From Methylothermaceae bacteria B42 (GTDB lineage: Bacteria > Pseudomonadota > Gammaproteobacteria > Methylococcales > Methylothermaceae), in assembly GCA_001566965.1 (NCBI GenBank), contig LSNW01000030.1, positions 1 through 64,000 of the forward strand: a stretch of DNA of 64,000 nt. Reading direction: 5' to 3'. Within the stretch, counting starts at the first letter, position 1, and every line of letters begins with the position of its first letter. Both the position numbers and the translations under genes were made by a program. Positions 56,831 through 64,000 of this stretch are shown piece after piece. Below the pieces are notes generated by a model. That model saw only the letters and a list, made by a program, of their open reading frames with translations. It searched no databases and was not told the origin of the DNA.

Positions 56831-57450
56831 GAAGCCATTCTCCTTTGCCATAAGATGAGAAACGTTAATGCGGTTATTACACCAGCGGTTACCTTTGCGT
56901 ATTTTAACGATCAGGATTTAGGAAGCGGCATATTTCCTGAATGATCTCGCGCCCCTTAAGCACCTCTGATCCATTCGTCCATGAATTGCCAAAGGTCGAA
57001 AAACCAAAAGCGTAATTTTTGTTTTTCTCACAAGATCAATCGCTTATCGCAACTGATTTTGGCGGCACATCCTTGTGCCGCAGCAAGCTCGGAATAAATC
57101 AGAACTTACCTCATTATGAAACCTTAAAAGTTGCCATACAAATTTCATGGGGCTTGAGAGGCTAAGAGCCTTTTCTTCTCCCTTCCCCGATCATCCAGGC
57201 CGATTACGGAAAAATTTATTTTGAAATATTCACCCCAACGACGCTAATATTCATTATCGATTCACTTTTTAAGTTGGATTAATTAATTTCCAATTATGGC
57301 ACTTGATGCCAGTGGAGAGAAAAGACCACCTCATCAGTTTGTTAGGGTTTTCTCCTTTTTTGGTTATGGTACGATTCTGCTAGAAACCATCCCTGAACTT
57401 TAAGGTCCCACAAGGACATTTTATCTTGACCATATCATGTGGAGGGCGCC
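56831..57450. other. Long intergenic stretch between divergent genes
   Basis: About 620 bp, AT-rich, without a convincing gene. It holds a clean hairpin GCGGCACA-TCCT-TGTGCCGC (57062-57069 and 57074-57081). The complement of AATTCATGGACG, found in repeat copy A, lies near 56981, which may be a trace of the same repeat family or chance. Confidence 0.4.
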
Positions 57451-57777
57451 ATGACTGAAGCCGATCCCATTGTAGGTAATTGGTATCTGGATCGTGATAC
57501 CAACCAAAAGTTTGAAGTCGTCGTCATTGATGAAGATGCGGGTACCATCGAAATTCAATATTTCGACGGCAACGTGGATGAAATTGACGCAGACGTATGG
57601 CCAGAAATGAATCTCGAACCCATTGAAGAACCCGAAGACTGGACCGGTCCTATCGATGATATGGAAGCCGACGACATCCAATTTTCCGAGATGGGTCTGG
57701 AAGAGGGCGAAGAGGAATGGAGTGACGATAGTTTCCCGACCGAGGGGGATGAAGACGCCTTTCACGAAGAAAGATAA
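57451..57777 (+). CDS. Small acidic protein (DUF6763-like)
   Basis: A 108-residue, very acidic protein (the second half is mostly Glu/Asp). DPIVGNWYLDRDTNQKFEVV then IDEDAGTIEIQYFDGNVDEID resembles small acidic proteins now grouped as DUF6763. ATG 57451 has the ribosome site GGAGGG. It is followed by yajQ. Function unknown. Confidence 0.75.
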   Translation: MTEADPIVGNWYLDRDTNQKFEVVVIDEDAGTIEIQYFDGNVDEIDADVWPEMNLEPIEEPEDWTGPIDDMEADDIQFSEMGLEEGEEEWSDDSFPTEGDEDAFHEER

Positions 57778-57802
57778 GTAAAACAACCTTATAGAGAGTC
57801 CT

Positions 57803-58285
57803 ATGCCTTCATTTGACATCGTTTCCGAAGTAGATTTGCACGAAGCCGCCAACGCGGTGGATCAAGCCAACCGCGAGGTGAGCACCCGCTTTGATTTCAA
57901 GGGTTCAGGCGCGCGCTTCGAGCTGGAAGGAGAGCAAATCACCCTGCATGCTCAAAATGACTTTCAGCTCAAACAAATGCTCGACATTCTGCAAATGAAA
58001 CTGAGCAAACGGGGCGTCGATATCGCCTGCCTGGATATCGGCGAACCTCAAATCAGCGGTCAAGCCGCCCACCAAACGGTGATTTTACGCCAGGGCATCG
58101 ACAAGGAACTGGCAAAAAAAATCACCAAACGAATCAAGGATACCAAGTTGAAAGTGCAAGCCAGCATCCAGGGAGAAAAAGTGCGGGTGACGGGCAAAAA
58201 GCGCGATGATCTTCAGAAGGTGATTCAAACCCTGCGCGAAGCGAAACTGGATTTGCCCCTCCAGTTCATCAATTTTCGTGATTGA
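57803..58285 (+). CDS. yajQ: YajQ family nucleotide-binding protein
   Basis: A 160-residue protein of two similar ferredoxin-like folds. PSFDIVSEVDLHEAANAVDQ and STRFDFKGS are the family mark. YajQ homologues in Xanthomonas bind cyclic di-GMP; others bind nucleic acids. It overlaps the next gene by one base. A broken second copy lies at 60.7-61.0 kb. Confidence 0.94.
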   Translation: MPSFDIVSEVDLHEAANAVDQANREVSTRFDFKGSGARFELEGEQITLHAQNDFQLKQMLDILQMKLSKRGVDIACLDIGEPQISGQAAHQTVILRQGIDKELAKKITKRIKDTKLKVQASIQGEKVRVTGKKRDDLQKVIQTLREAKLDLPLQFINFRD

Positions 58286-60021
58286 TGGTCTCCTCCACGC
58301 GCTTTTCAGCCGTCATCAAAGACCGTATCGAAGCCAGGCTAAGGTTTCTCTACGGCGCCCAACAAGCACCTCGGCTGACCCTGCAACTATTGGAGAAGCT
58401 GCAAGACTTCCGCCCCCAAACACCCCGCTCAAATGATAAACGCTGGAACCAACAGGACAATGTTCTCATCACTTATGGCGATAGCCTGCGTCAATCAGGT
58501 GAAAAACCTCTGCAAACCCTGCACCGCTTTTTGAAGGAATATTTGAGCGGCGTCATCGATAGCGTTCACATTCTTCCCTATTTTCCCTATAGCTCTGATG
58601 ACGGCTTCGCTGTGATTGACTACACCCGGGTCAACCCGCGGTTGGGCACATGGGAAGATATCGAGACCATTGCCCGGGATTTTAAACTGATGACCGATCT
58701 GGTCATCAATCACGTCTCCAGCCAACACCGATGGTTCCAAAACTTTCTAAAAAACCGGGACCCTGGCCGGGATTATTTTATTGAAGTGGATCCGGACACC
58801 GATTTATCCATGGTGGTGCGTCCCCGCACGCATCCCCTGTTGACCCGCTTTGAAACAATAAGGGGCCCCAAATGGGTGTGGACGACTTTCAGCGCCGATC
58901 AAATCGATGTCAACTTTCAAAACCCGAAAGTTTTATTTGAGTTTCTGGATATATTGCTACTGTATCTAAACAAGGGATCGCAGAAGATCCGCTTGGACGC
59001 CATTGCCTATCTTTGGAAAAAAATCGGCACTCCTTGTATCCACTTGCCGGAAACCCACGAAGTGGTCAAGCTTCTGCACGATGTCGTGGATCAAGTCGCC
59101 CCCGCCACGGTGCTTATTACTGAAACCAACGTCCCCCACCAGGAAAACATCAGTTATTTCGGCAACGGGGACGAGGCCCATGTGGTCTATCAATTCCCCC
59201 TGCCGCCGTTGGTGCTCCACGCCTTTTACCATGCCGACGCCCGCCGATTGACCGATTGGGCGAAACAATTGGAACCACCCCCGGCAGGCTGCACCTTTTT
59301 GAATTTCCTCGCCTGTCACGACGGCATCGGTCTCAGGCCCCTGGAAGGACTGGTTCCCCAAGCGGAAATCAACGCTTTGGCGGAAGCCATGAAAAGTTAT
59401 GGCGGACTGGTTTCCATGCGCACCAACCCGGATGGCAGCCAGTCGCCCTACGAACTCAACATCACCTGGTTCAGCGCCATGCAAGGCACCTGCCACGGAC
59501 CCGACGAATTCGCCGTGCAGCGATTCTTGTGCAGCCACGCCATTATGCTGGCGCTGCAAGGCATTCCCGCCGTGTATATTCTTAGCTTGTTCGCCACCCC
59601 CAACGACACTGAAGGCGTCGAGAAAACCGGCGCGCCCCGGGCCATTAACCGGCACAAATGGTCCTGCGAAGAACTGCTGCCACTGTTAAAAAACCCCAAA
59701 ACGCCCCAAGCCCAAGCTCTCAAAGAGTTGACCCGGTTGCTTTCCTTGCGCCGGAGGCAACCGGCCTTTCATCCAGACAGTCCACAAACCATTCTGGATT
59801 TGGGGGCGGGAATAGTTGCGGTAAAACGGCAAAGTCAAAAAGCTTCCCAAACCATTTTGGCTTTGCATAATGTTACACCCAATCGCATAAAGCTCAGATT
59901 ACCCGATGGTATCTGGTACAACCTTTTAAATAATCACCGTGCAAGCCTTACACTCACTCTTCATTCTTATCAAGTTTTTTGGCTATTGGAGCAATCGAAT
60001 GGTAAGCCCTTCCCAACCTAG
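58285..60021 (+). CDS. GH13 sugar phosphorylase (sucrose/glucosylglycerate type)
   Basis: A 578-residue (beta/alpha)8 enzyme. Catalytic Asp in KIRLDAIAYLWKKIG, acid/base Glu in TVLITETNVPH, and FLACHDGIGLRPLEGL for the transition-state stabiliser and the +1 site. These match sucrose-phosphorylase-like GH13_18 enzymes, a group that also includes glucosylglycerate phosphorylase; the latter would fit the length and a compatible-solute role, but the substrate is not provable here. Start ATG 58285, coupled to yajQ (TGATG). Confidence 0.88.
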   Translation: MVSSTRFSAVIKDRIEARLRFLYGAQQAPRLTLQLLEKLQDFRPQTPRSNDKRWNQQDNVLITYGDSLRQSGEKPLQTLHRFLKEYLSGVIDSVHILPYFPYSSDDGFAVIDYTRVNPRLGTWEDIETIARDFKLMTDLVINHVSSQHRWFQNFLKNRDPGRDYFIEVDPDTDLSMVVRPRTHPLLTRFETIRGPKWVWTTFSADQIDVNFQNPKVLFEFLDILLLYLNKGSQKIRLDAIAYLWKKIGTPCIHLPETHEVVKLLHDVVDQVAPATVLITETNVPHQENISYFGNGDEAHVVYQFPLPPLVLHAFYHADARRLTDWAKQLEPPPAGCTFLNFLACHDGIGLRPLEGLVPQAEINALAEAMKSYGGLVSMRTNPDGSQSPYELNITWFSAMQGTCHGPDEFAVQRFLCSHAIMLALQGIPAVYILSLFATPNDTEGVEKTGAPRAINRHKWSCEELLPLLKNPKTPQAQALKELTRLLSLRRRQPAFHPDSPQTILDLGAGIVAVKRQSQKASQTILALHNVTPNRIKLRLPDGIWYNLLNNHRASLTLTLHSYQVFWLLEQSNGKPFPT

Positions 60022-60079
60022 GAACTCCTCTAGACCTAGACGATACAAACCGATAGAAAAACAGTACAATGACTGATGA

Positions 60080-60421
60080 CTATTGATCTCTAAGTTTATT
60101 AAGCCGAGAAGTCAAGAGATTAATAAAATACGTGATAAATCTAATTAAAAATAGAACAAAGAAATATACAATAAAAATATTCGCAAAAAAAACAGTAAAT
60201 GAGAAACTTTTAATCCTATTCTCCCATATACTCATAATAGGGTACTTCCTAGGAAATGAGGGAGGATCATAATGCAATTCCTGAATTAAAAAAGGAAAAG
60301 GGCGCCCTAGCTCAACATTTTTCATTTGCTGTTGACTTTCAACAGAAACCGGTATAGCGAGACTTAACACAACCAACAATATGCTTATAAAAAAAATGAC
60401 ACGATAAGTATTTTTTTTCAT
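60080..60421 (-). CDS. Small membrane protein of the AT-rich insert
   Basis: A protein of about 113 residues with two hydrophobic helices (about 8-26 and 75-98). Codon use is much more AT-rich than that of the neighbours. No family recognised. Could be a recent arrival. Confidence 0.45.
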   Translation of the reverse strand: MKKNTYRVIFFISILLVVLSLAIPVSVESQQQMKNVELGRPFPFLIQELHYDPPSFPRKYPIMSIWENRIKSFSFTVFFANIFIVYFFVLFLIRFITYFINLLTSRLNKLRDQ

Positions 60422-60426
60422 AAGCT

Positions 60427-60741
60427 TCAATAAACAGGTCCCCAGGCATATTTCCCTGGGACACTGCTATTCCAGGCAGGAACCAATATTTTATTCTCCG
60501 TACCAAAACTACACCATGTAGAAGTGCAACCGCTAGGGACTCTGACGCCCAACTGCGCGTTTAACTTGAATTTATCAGAATCCACGGTTCCAAACGAGGT
60601 AGCAATAAAGGTAGAATGCCATTTACCTGCTTCAATTCGATAGGCAACCGCCGCACCTATTGTAAAAGCAATTTCTTTTTCCTCGCATTTTGTCAAACTT
60701 GCGTCGAGCCACGTATCTAAATAGCTTCTGAAGATCATCAC
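60427..60741 (-). CDS. Chimeric open frame starting inside the yajQ fragment
   Basis: A 104-residue frame whose first codons are the out-of-frame remains of the yajQ fragment (GATGATCTT stretch) and whose rest is AT-rich unknown sequence (EIAFTIGAAVAYRIEAGKWHS, then a region with two Cys). It looks like the 3' part of a gene that lost its own start. Expression is uncertain. Confidence 0.35.
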   Translation of the reverse strand: MMIFRSYLDTWLDASLTKCEEKEIAFTIGAAVAYRIEAGKWHSTFIATSFGTVDSDKFKLNAQLGVRVPSGCTSTWCSFGTENKILVPAWNSSVPGKYAWGPVY

Positions 60742-60985
60742 GATTTTTGCCAGTCACCCGCACTTTTTCCACCTGGATACTGGCTTGCACCTTCAACTTG
60801 CTATTCTTGATCCGTTTGGTGATTTTTTTGGCCAGTTCCTTGTCGATGCCTTGGTGTAAGGTGACAGTCTGGCGGGCAGCTTGACCAGTGATTTGGGGTT
60901 CTCCGGTATCCACGCAGACAATATCAATGCCCCGTTTACTCAGCTTCATTGGTAAAATATCGAGCATTTGTTGGAGATGAATTCA
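60727..60985 (-). pseudogene. Truncated second copy of yajQ
   Basis: The frame from 60967 reads MLDILPMKLSKRGIDIVCVD and continues, with 13 differences over 81 residues by my count, along YajQ residues 56-136 (through RDDLQK). After that the frame departs into unrelated sequence. Weak nucleotide similarity extends upstream to about 60985. The first 55 and last 24 residues are missing, so it cannot be a working YajQ. Confidence 0.85.
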
Positions 60986-62128
60986 CGTTTATTAATTTTC
61001 TTTAGCGCTGTCTTTTTTGCAAGCATAATCCTTATTCTCTTGGTTAAGCAAAAAAACATCCTCCCCCCCAGAACCAACAATAATGCAATCATCAACACCC
61101 TTGCTGACGATGATATCGAAGGCTATGCCAAAGTGCTCTCCCCCAGGGCCTTTGCTTTTCCCGCCGATCACGGCCCGCACGACAATTACAAAAACGAGTG
61201 GTGGTATTTCACCGGAAATCTGAAAAACGCCAGCGGGCGCCGGTTTGGTTACGAGTTGACCTTTTTCCGCATCGCCTTGTCTCCCGACAAGCCCCAATCC
61301 CGGTCGGCATGGCGCACCAATCAAATCTACATGGCCCATTTCGCCCTAACCGACGCTGGTAGGGGCCGTTTTCATGCCTTTGAGCTTTTCAGCCGGGATG
61401 CTGTGGGTTTGGCAGGGGCGGGCAAGGAAAAACTGCATATCTGGTTGGATGATTGGTCAATTACGCCAATCGAGGGCACGGATTTTCCCTTGAGGCTCCA
61501 GGCCCAAGAAAAGCAAATCCGCCTAGATTTAAAACTATCCTCCGCTAAACCCATCGTCCTGCAAGGCAATCGTGGGTTTAGCAAAAAAAGCGACGGCCCG
61601 GGCCAAGCCTCCTATTATTATTCCTTCACCCGTCTGCCCACCACAGGCATCATCCAAATCGGCAAGCACCTCTATTCTGTGACGGGCAATAGCTGGATGG
61701 ACCGGGAATGGAGCACCAGTTCCCTCTCAAAACGGCAAGCGGGATGGGACTGGTTGGCGCTGCAACTTTCCGATGGTTATGACCTGATGTATTACCGCCT
61801 GCGTCTTAAAAATGGGCAAACTGATCCCCACAGTGCCGGCACCTTGGTGGACCCCAAGGGCATTCCTGTGCGGCTCGGTCACCAGGATGTGGTAATTCAG
61901 CCCCTGGCCACTTGGAAATCCCCCAAAACGGGCATTGAATATCCTATCCAATGGCGTCTGCAAATACCCAAACGAGCATTGGACGTTTTAATCGAAGCCA
62001 TTATTCCCAATCAGGAGCTGAATTTGGCCTTTAAATATTGGGAAGGTGCCGTCAATATCCATGGCAGACATCGAGGCAAACCCATCGGCGGCCAAGGATA
62101 TGTGGAACTAGCTGGTTATCGTCAATGA
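60977..62128 (+). CDS. Lipocalin-like protein (CrtC/AttH family)
   Basis: A 383-residue protein with one N-terminal helix (LLIFFSAVFFASIILILLV) and two lipocalin-like halves. YKNEWWYFTGNLKNASGRRFGYELTFFR and SWMDREWSTSS are the signatures of the carotenoid 1,2-hydratase/AttH group. In many bacteria these proteins stand near ABC transporters and have no proven role. Start ATG 60977 (TTG 60968 possible); no good ribosome site, since a yajQ fragment abuts the start. Confidence 0.85.
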   Translation: MNSRLLIFFSAVFFASIILILLVKQKNILPPRTNNNAIINTLADDDIEGYAKVLSPRAFAFPADHGPHDNYKNEWWYFTGNLKNASGRRFGYELTFFRIALSPDKPQSRSAWRTNQIYMAHFALTDAGRGRFHAFELFSRDAVGLAGAGKEKLHIWLDDWSITPIEGTDFPLRLQAQEKQIRLDLKLSSAKPIVLQGNRGFSKKSDGPGQASYYYSFTRLPTTGIIQIGKHLYSVTGNSWMDREWSTSSLSKRQAGWDWLALQLSDGYDLMYYRLRLKNGQTDPHSAGTLVDPKGIPVRLGHQDVVIQPLATWKSPKTGIEYPIQWRLQIPKRALDVLIEAIIPNQELNLAFKYWEGAVNIHGRHRGKPIGGQGYVELAGYRQ

Positions 62129-62138
62129 AACCGCTTCA

Positions 62139-63329
62139 TCACAGATTTTCGATAAACGCCCGGATTCTACCAGCCGCTTCCCGGCAGATTTCCAAGGGAT
62201 GCACCCAGGCGATACGTACATAATTCCGGCCGGGATTGATACCTTCCGCCTCCCGGGATAAAAAGCTTCCCGGCAACACCGTCACATTCTGCTGCCGAAA
62301 CAAACCCCGGGCAAATTCGGCATCATCCATGGGGGTGCGCAGCCAGAAATAAAATCCTGCCGGCGGCACCGTCACAGGCAACACCTCTGACAAAATTAAT
62401 TTGGCGGCTTCAAACCGGGCCCGGTACTGCTGCCGGTTTTTCTCCACATGACCCTCATCCCGCCACGCCGCGATACTGGCATGCTGTGAGGGCAGCGGCA
62501 TGGCGCAGCCATGATAGGTGCGGTATTTGAAATAGCGGGCCAGAATTTTACTATCGCCCGCAACAAATCCGGACCGCAACCCCGGCGCGCTGGACCGCTT
62601 GGACAAGCTATGGAATGCAACACAGCGGGAATAAGCGTCATTGCCCATGGCTTTGGCGGCTTGCAGCAACCCTGTGGGGGCTTCATCGCCGTACAGTTCG
62701 CTGTAACATTCATCGGAGGCAATCACAAAATCAAAACGATGGGCCTTTTCTATCAGAGATTGAAGTATTTTCAGGCCGATAACCTGACCGGTGGGATTGG
62801 AAGGCGTGCAAAGATACAGCAATTGACAGCGGCGCCAGACCGAATCGGGCACCGTTTCGAAATCCGGCAACCATCCGGTCTCTTCCGTGGCGTTAAGATA
62901 AAAGGGTTTGGCGCCGGCCAGCAACGCCGCTCCCTCATAAATCTGATAAAACGGATTAGGCATCAACACCAGGGGTTGATCCGCCGGGTCAATTATCGCC
63001 TGGGCAAAGGAAAACAACGCCTCACGGGTCCCATTGACCGGCAATACTGCGGTGTCGGGGTCAATCCCCCCCTCCCCTAACTGGAATCGGCGAATCAACC
63101 AATTGGCAATTGCTTCACGCAATTCCGGCAACCCCCGGGTCAAGGGGTATTTGGCCAAGCCGTGCAGATGACTGATAATAGCTTCGGCAACGAAATGGGG
63201 CGGCGGGTCTTGGGGCTCGCCGATGGACAAAGCGATATGGGGCTTGTCCACCGGCGGCTCTATCCCTTCTTTGAGCCGGGCCAGTTTTTCAAAAGGATAG
63301 GGTTGCAAACAATCAAAGCGTGGATTCAT
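62139..63329 (-). CDS. dapC: Succinyldiaminopimelate transaminase
   Basis: PLP-dependent class I aminotransferase of lysine and peptidoglycan precursor synthesis, 396 residues. ALSIGEPQDPPPHF, KYPLTRGLPELREAIANWL, LPVNGTREALFSFAQA and the PLP Lys in SLSKRSSAPGLRSGF are typical of the proteobacterial DapC group. Convergent with the lipocalin-like gene. Confidence 0.92.
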   Translation of the reverse strand: MNPRFDCLQPYPFEKLARLKEGIEPPVDKPHIALSIGEPQDPPPHFVAEAIISHLHGLAKYPLTRGLPELREAIANWLIRRFQLGEGGIDPDTAVLPVNGTREALFSFAQAIIDPADQPLVLMPNPFYQIYEGAALLAGAKPFYLNATEETGWLPDFETVPDSVWRRCQLLYLCTPSNPTGQVIGLKILQSLIEKAHRFDFVIASDECYSELYGDEAPTGLLQAAKAMGNDAYSRCVAFHSLSKRSSAPGLRSGFVAGDSKILARYFKYRTYHGCAMPLPSQHASIAAWRDEGHVEKNRQQYRARFEAAKLILSEVLPVTVPPAGFYFWLRTPMDDAEFARGLFRQQNVTVLPGSFLSREAEGINPGRNYVRIAWVHPLEICREAAGRIRAFIENL

Positions 63330-63602
63330 AAGATGGTGTAATTTTATAAATGAGCAAGGTACTACCGATATAAGTCTGCTTCTACAAGAAAGATGACTTG
63401 TAACTTATTGAATGTACGAAGCATAAATTTCTACTGCTACCCTTGATCGTTGTTTTCGTAATATTATAGGTGATTCAGACTAAGTGATTCCACCTTCCAT
63501 AACTCTCATAGTTTACCCGTATATTCATTCCCACCAAACAGCAAATAAATAAAATTATCAATAAAACAAAGATTGAAAGCTGAAGCAATGTTTGCGCAAA
63601 GC
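63330..63602. other. AT-rich intergenic stretch
   Basis: No gene or repeat seen; base composition is clearly more AT-rich than in the housekeeping region to the left. Confidence 0.4.
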
Positions 63603-64000
63603 TTAGAAGCCAGGCAAGTTATATCCGTCCCTAGAAATATAAATAGTAGATATATTACTTCCATTATCTTTTTCTGAAGCATGTACAGAAATATCAGATT
63701 TCCATCCTAATTGGAGAGAAAACCGATCAATAATTGCATCTAAAGCTATATTTGATGAGCTCTCTAGTACAATCTTGCAAAAAGAAAACTGGCAATAAAT
63801 ATCAGAAACATCGACACCTTCAGGAAGTATTTTATCAAAGGTTTCTATAATTGTACCAGCAGCATTCTTGCTCCATTGAGTATCTACCGGTTCATTAGTT
63901 AAGGCGGACTCCAGTGTGGCAAGATCAGTTGTACCGTCATCTTCTTCTACATCATCAATTCCTTCATCAGTATCCTGAGCAACATGAGCCATTGTTCCAG
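63603..64000 (-). CDS. Hypothetical protein, partial at the window edge
   Basis: The frame is open to the window end; an ATG lies at 63992, but the frame may run further upstream. The visible 129 or more residues are acidic at first (DTDEGIDDVEEDDGTTDLATL), then IYCQFSFCKIVLES, a Cys-x4-Cys pair in a strand like that found in some secreted proteobacterial proteins of unknown function. AT-rich codons. Not identified. Confidence 0.55.
   Translation of the reverse strand, partial: GTMAHVAQDTDEGIDDVEEDDGTTDLATLESALTNEPVDTQWSKNAAGTIIETFDKILPEGVDVSDIYCQFSFCKIVLESSSNIALDAIIDRFSLQLGWKSDISVHASEKDNGSNISTIYISRDGYNLPGF

Noticed and set aside
59003-59655. Long open frames within the GH13 gene, including a 229-residue minus-strand frame
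   Set aside because: Shadows of a conserved catalytic domain; the true frame carries all active-site motifs.

Overview
The window looks like a chromosomal segment of a gammaproteobacterium, probably a methanotroph-like member of the Methylococcales. The pointers are a bacteriohemerythrin that closely resembles the Methylococcus protein as I remember it, a membrane pyrophosphatase, an aa3-type cytochrome oxidase cluster with full assembly genes, a BioC/BioH biotin operon, a PEP-CTERM protein and a copper-protein cluster. This placement is inference; no rRNA or methane monooxygenase gene is present. Most genes are housekeeping and tightly packed, with many 1-4 bp overlaps.

Layout. 0.1-5 kb: lipoprotein, membrane proteins (MarC), pyrophosphatase HppA. 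5-9.9 kb: M20 peptidase, a VapBC-type toxin-antitoxin pair, Rep helicase, tRNA-Arg(CCG). 9.9-11 kb: a scar behind the tRNA with a tandem repeat, an antitoxin next to a frameshifted TumE-like toxin, and a decayed gene. 11-18 kb: ggt and two small coiled-coil/basic proteins, ferredoxin, coaD, rsmD, two M16 peptidases. 18-30.6 kb: cyoE, rpoH, ftsX, ftsE, then one open reading frame that joins heme A synthase (CtaA/COX15) to the signal-recognition-particle receptor FtsY, followed by the rest of the cytochrome oxidase cluster (SURF1, CoxC, CtaG, a 32-residue assembly protein, CoxA, CoxB with a cytochrome c domain, DUF2244). 30.7-34.5 kb: bioBFHC. 34.5-39.4 kb: ComF, SRPBCC protein, hemerythrin with an FNR box, SDR, MFS, YqaA. 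39.4-43.6 kb: a four-gene copper cluster whose products all appear anchored to the membrane by a C-terminal helix. 43.7-48.3 kb: tRNA-Met, HDOD protein, membrane protein, ribA, PEP-CTERM GDSL esterase, and two copies of a short repeat. 48.2-57 kb: nadA, aspS, fmdB, pyrC, mlaA, rnt, grxD, tsaE, nnr. 57.4-64 kb: DUF6763-like protein, yajQ, a GH13 sugar phosphorylase, an AT-rich insert carrying a broken second copy of yajQ, a CrtC/AttH-like protein, dapC and an AT-rich partial gene.

Main points. (1) The CtaA-FtsY fusion would tie the SRP receptor to a heme-synthesising membrane protein. The order of the genes around it is what one inversion of the segment ftsY-ftsE-ftsX-rpoH-cyoE would produce, with one breakpoint between ctaA and cyoE. 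(2) rpoH carries an exact CIRCE element (19967-19993), which would put the heat-shock sigma factor under HrcA control. (3) The copper cluster at 39.4-43.6 kb has a multicopper oxidase, a cupredoxin and two paralogous proteins of unknown function. (4) Two 136-138 bp copies of a palindromic repeat, a 196-bp inverted-repeat element and toxin-antitoxin debris mark the mobile or decaying parts. No CRISPR array, intact transposase or integrase was seen.
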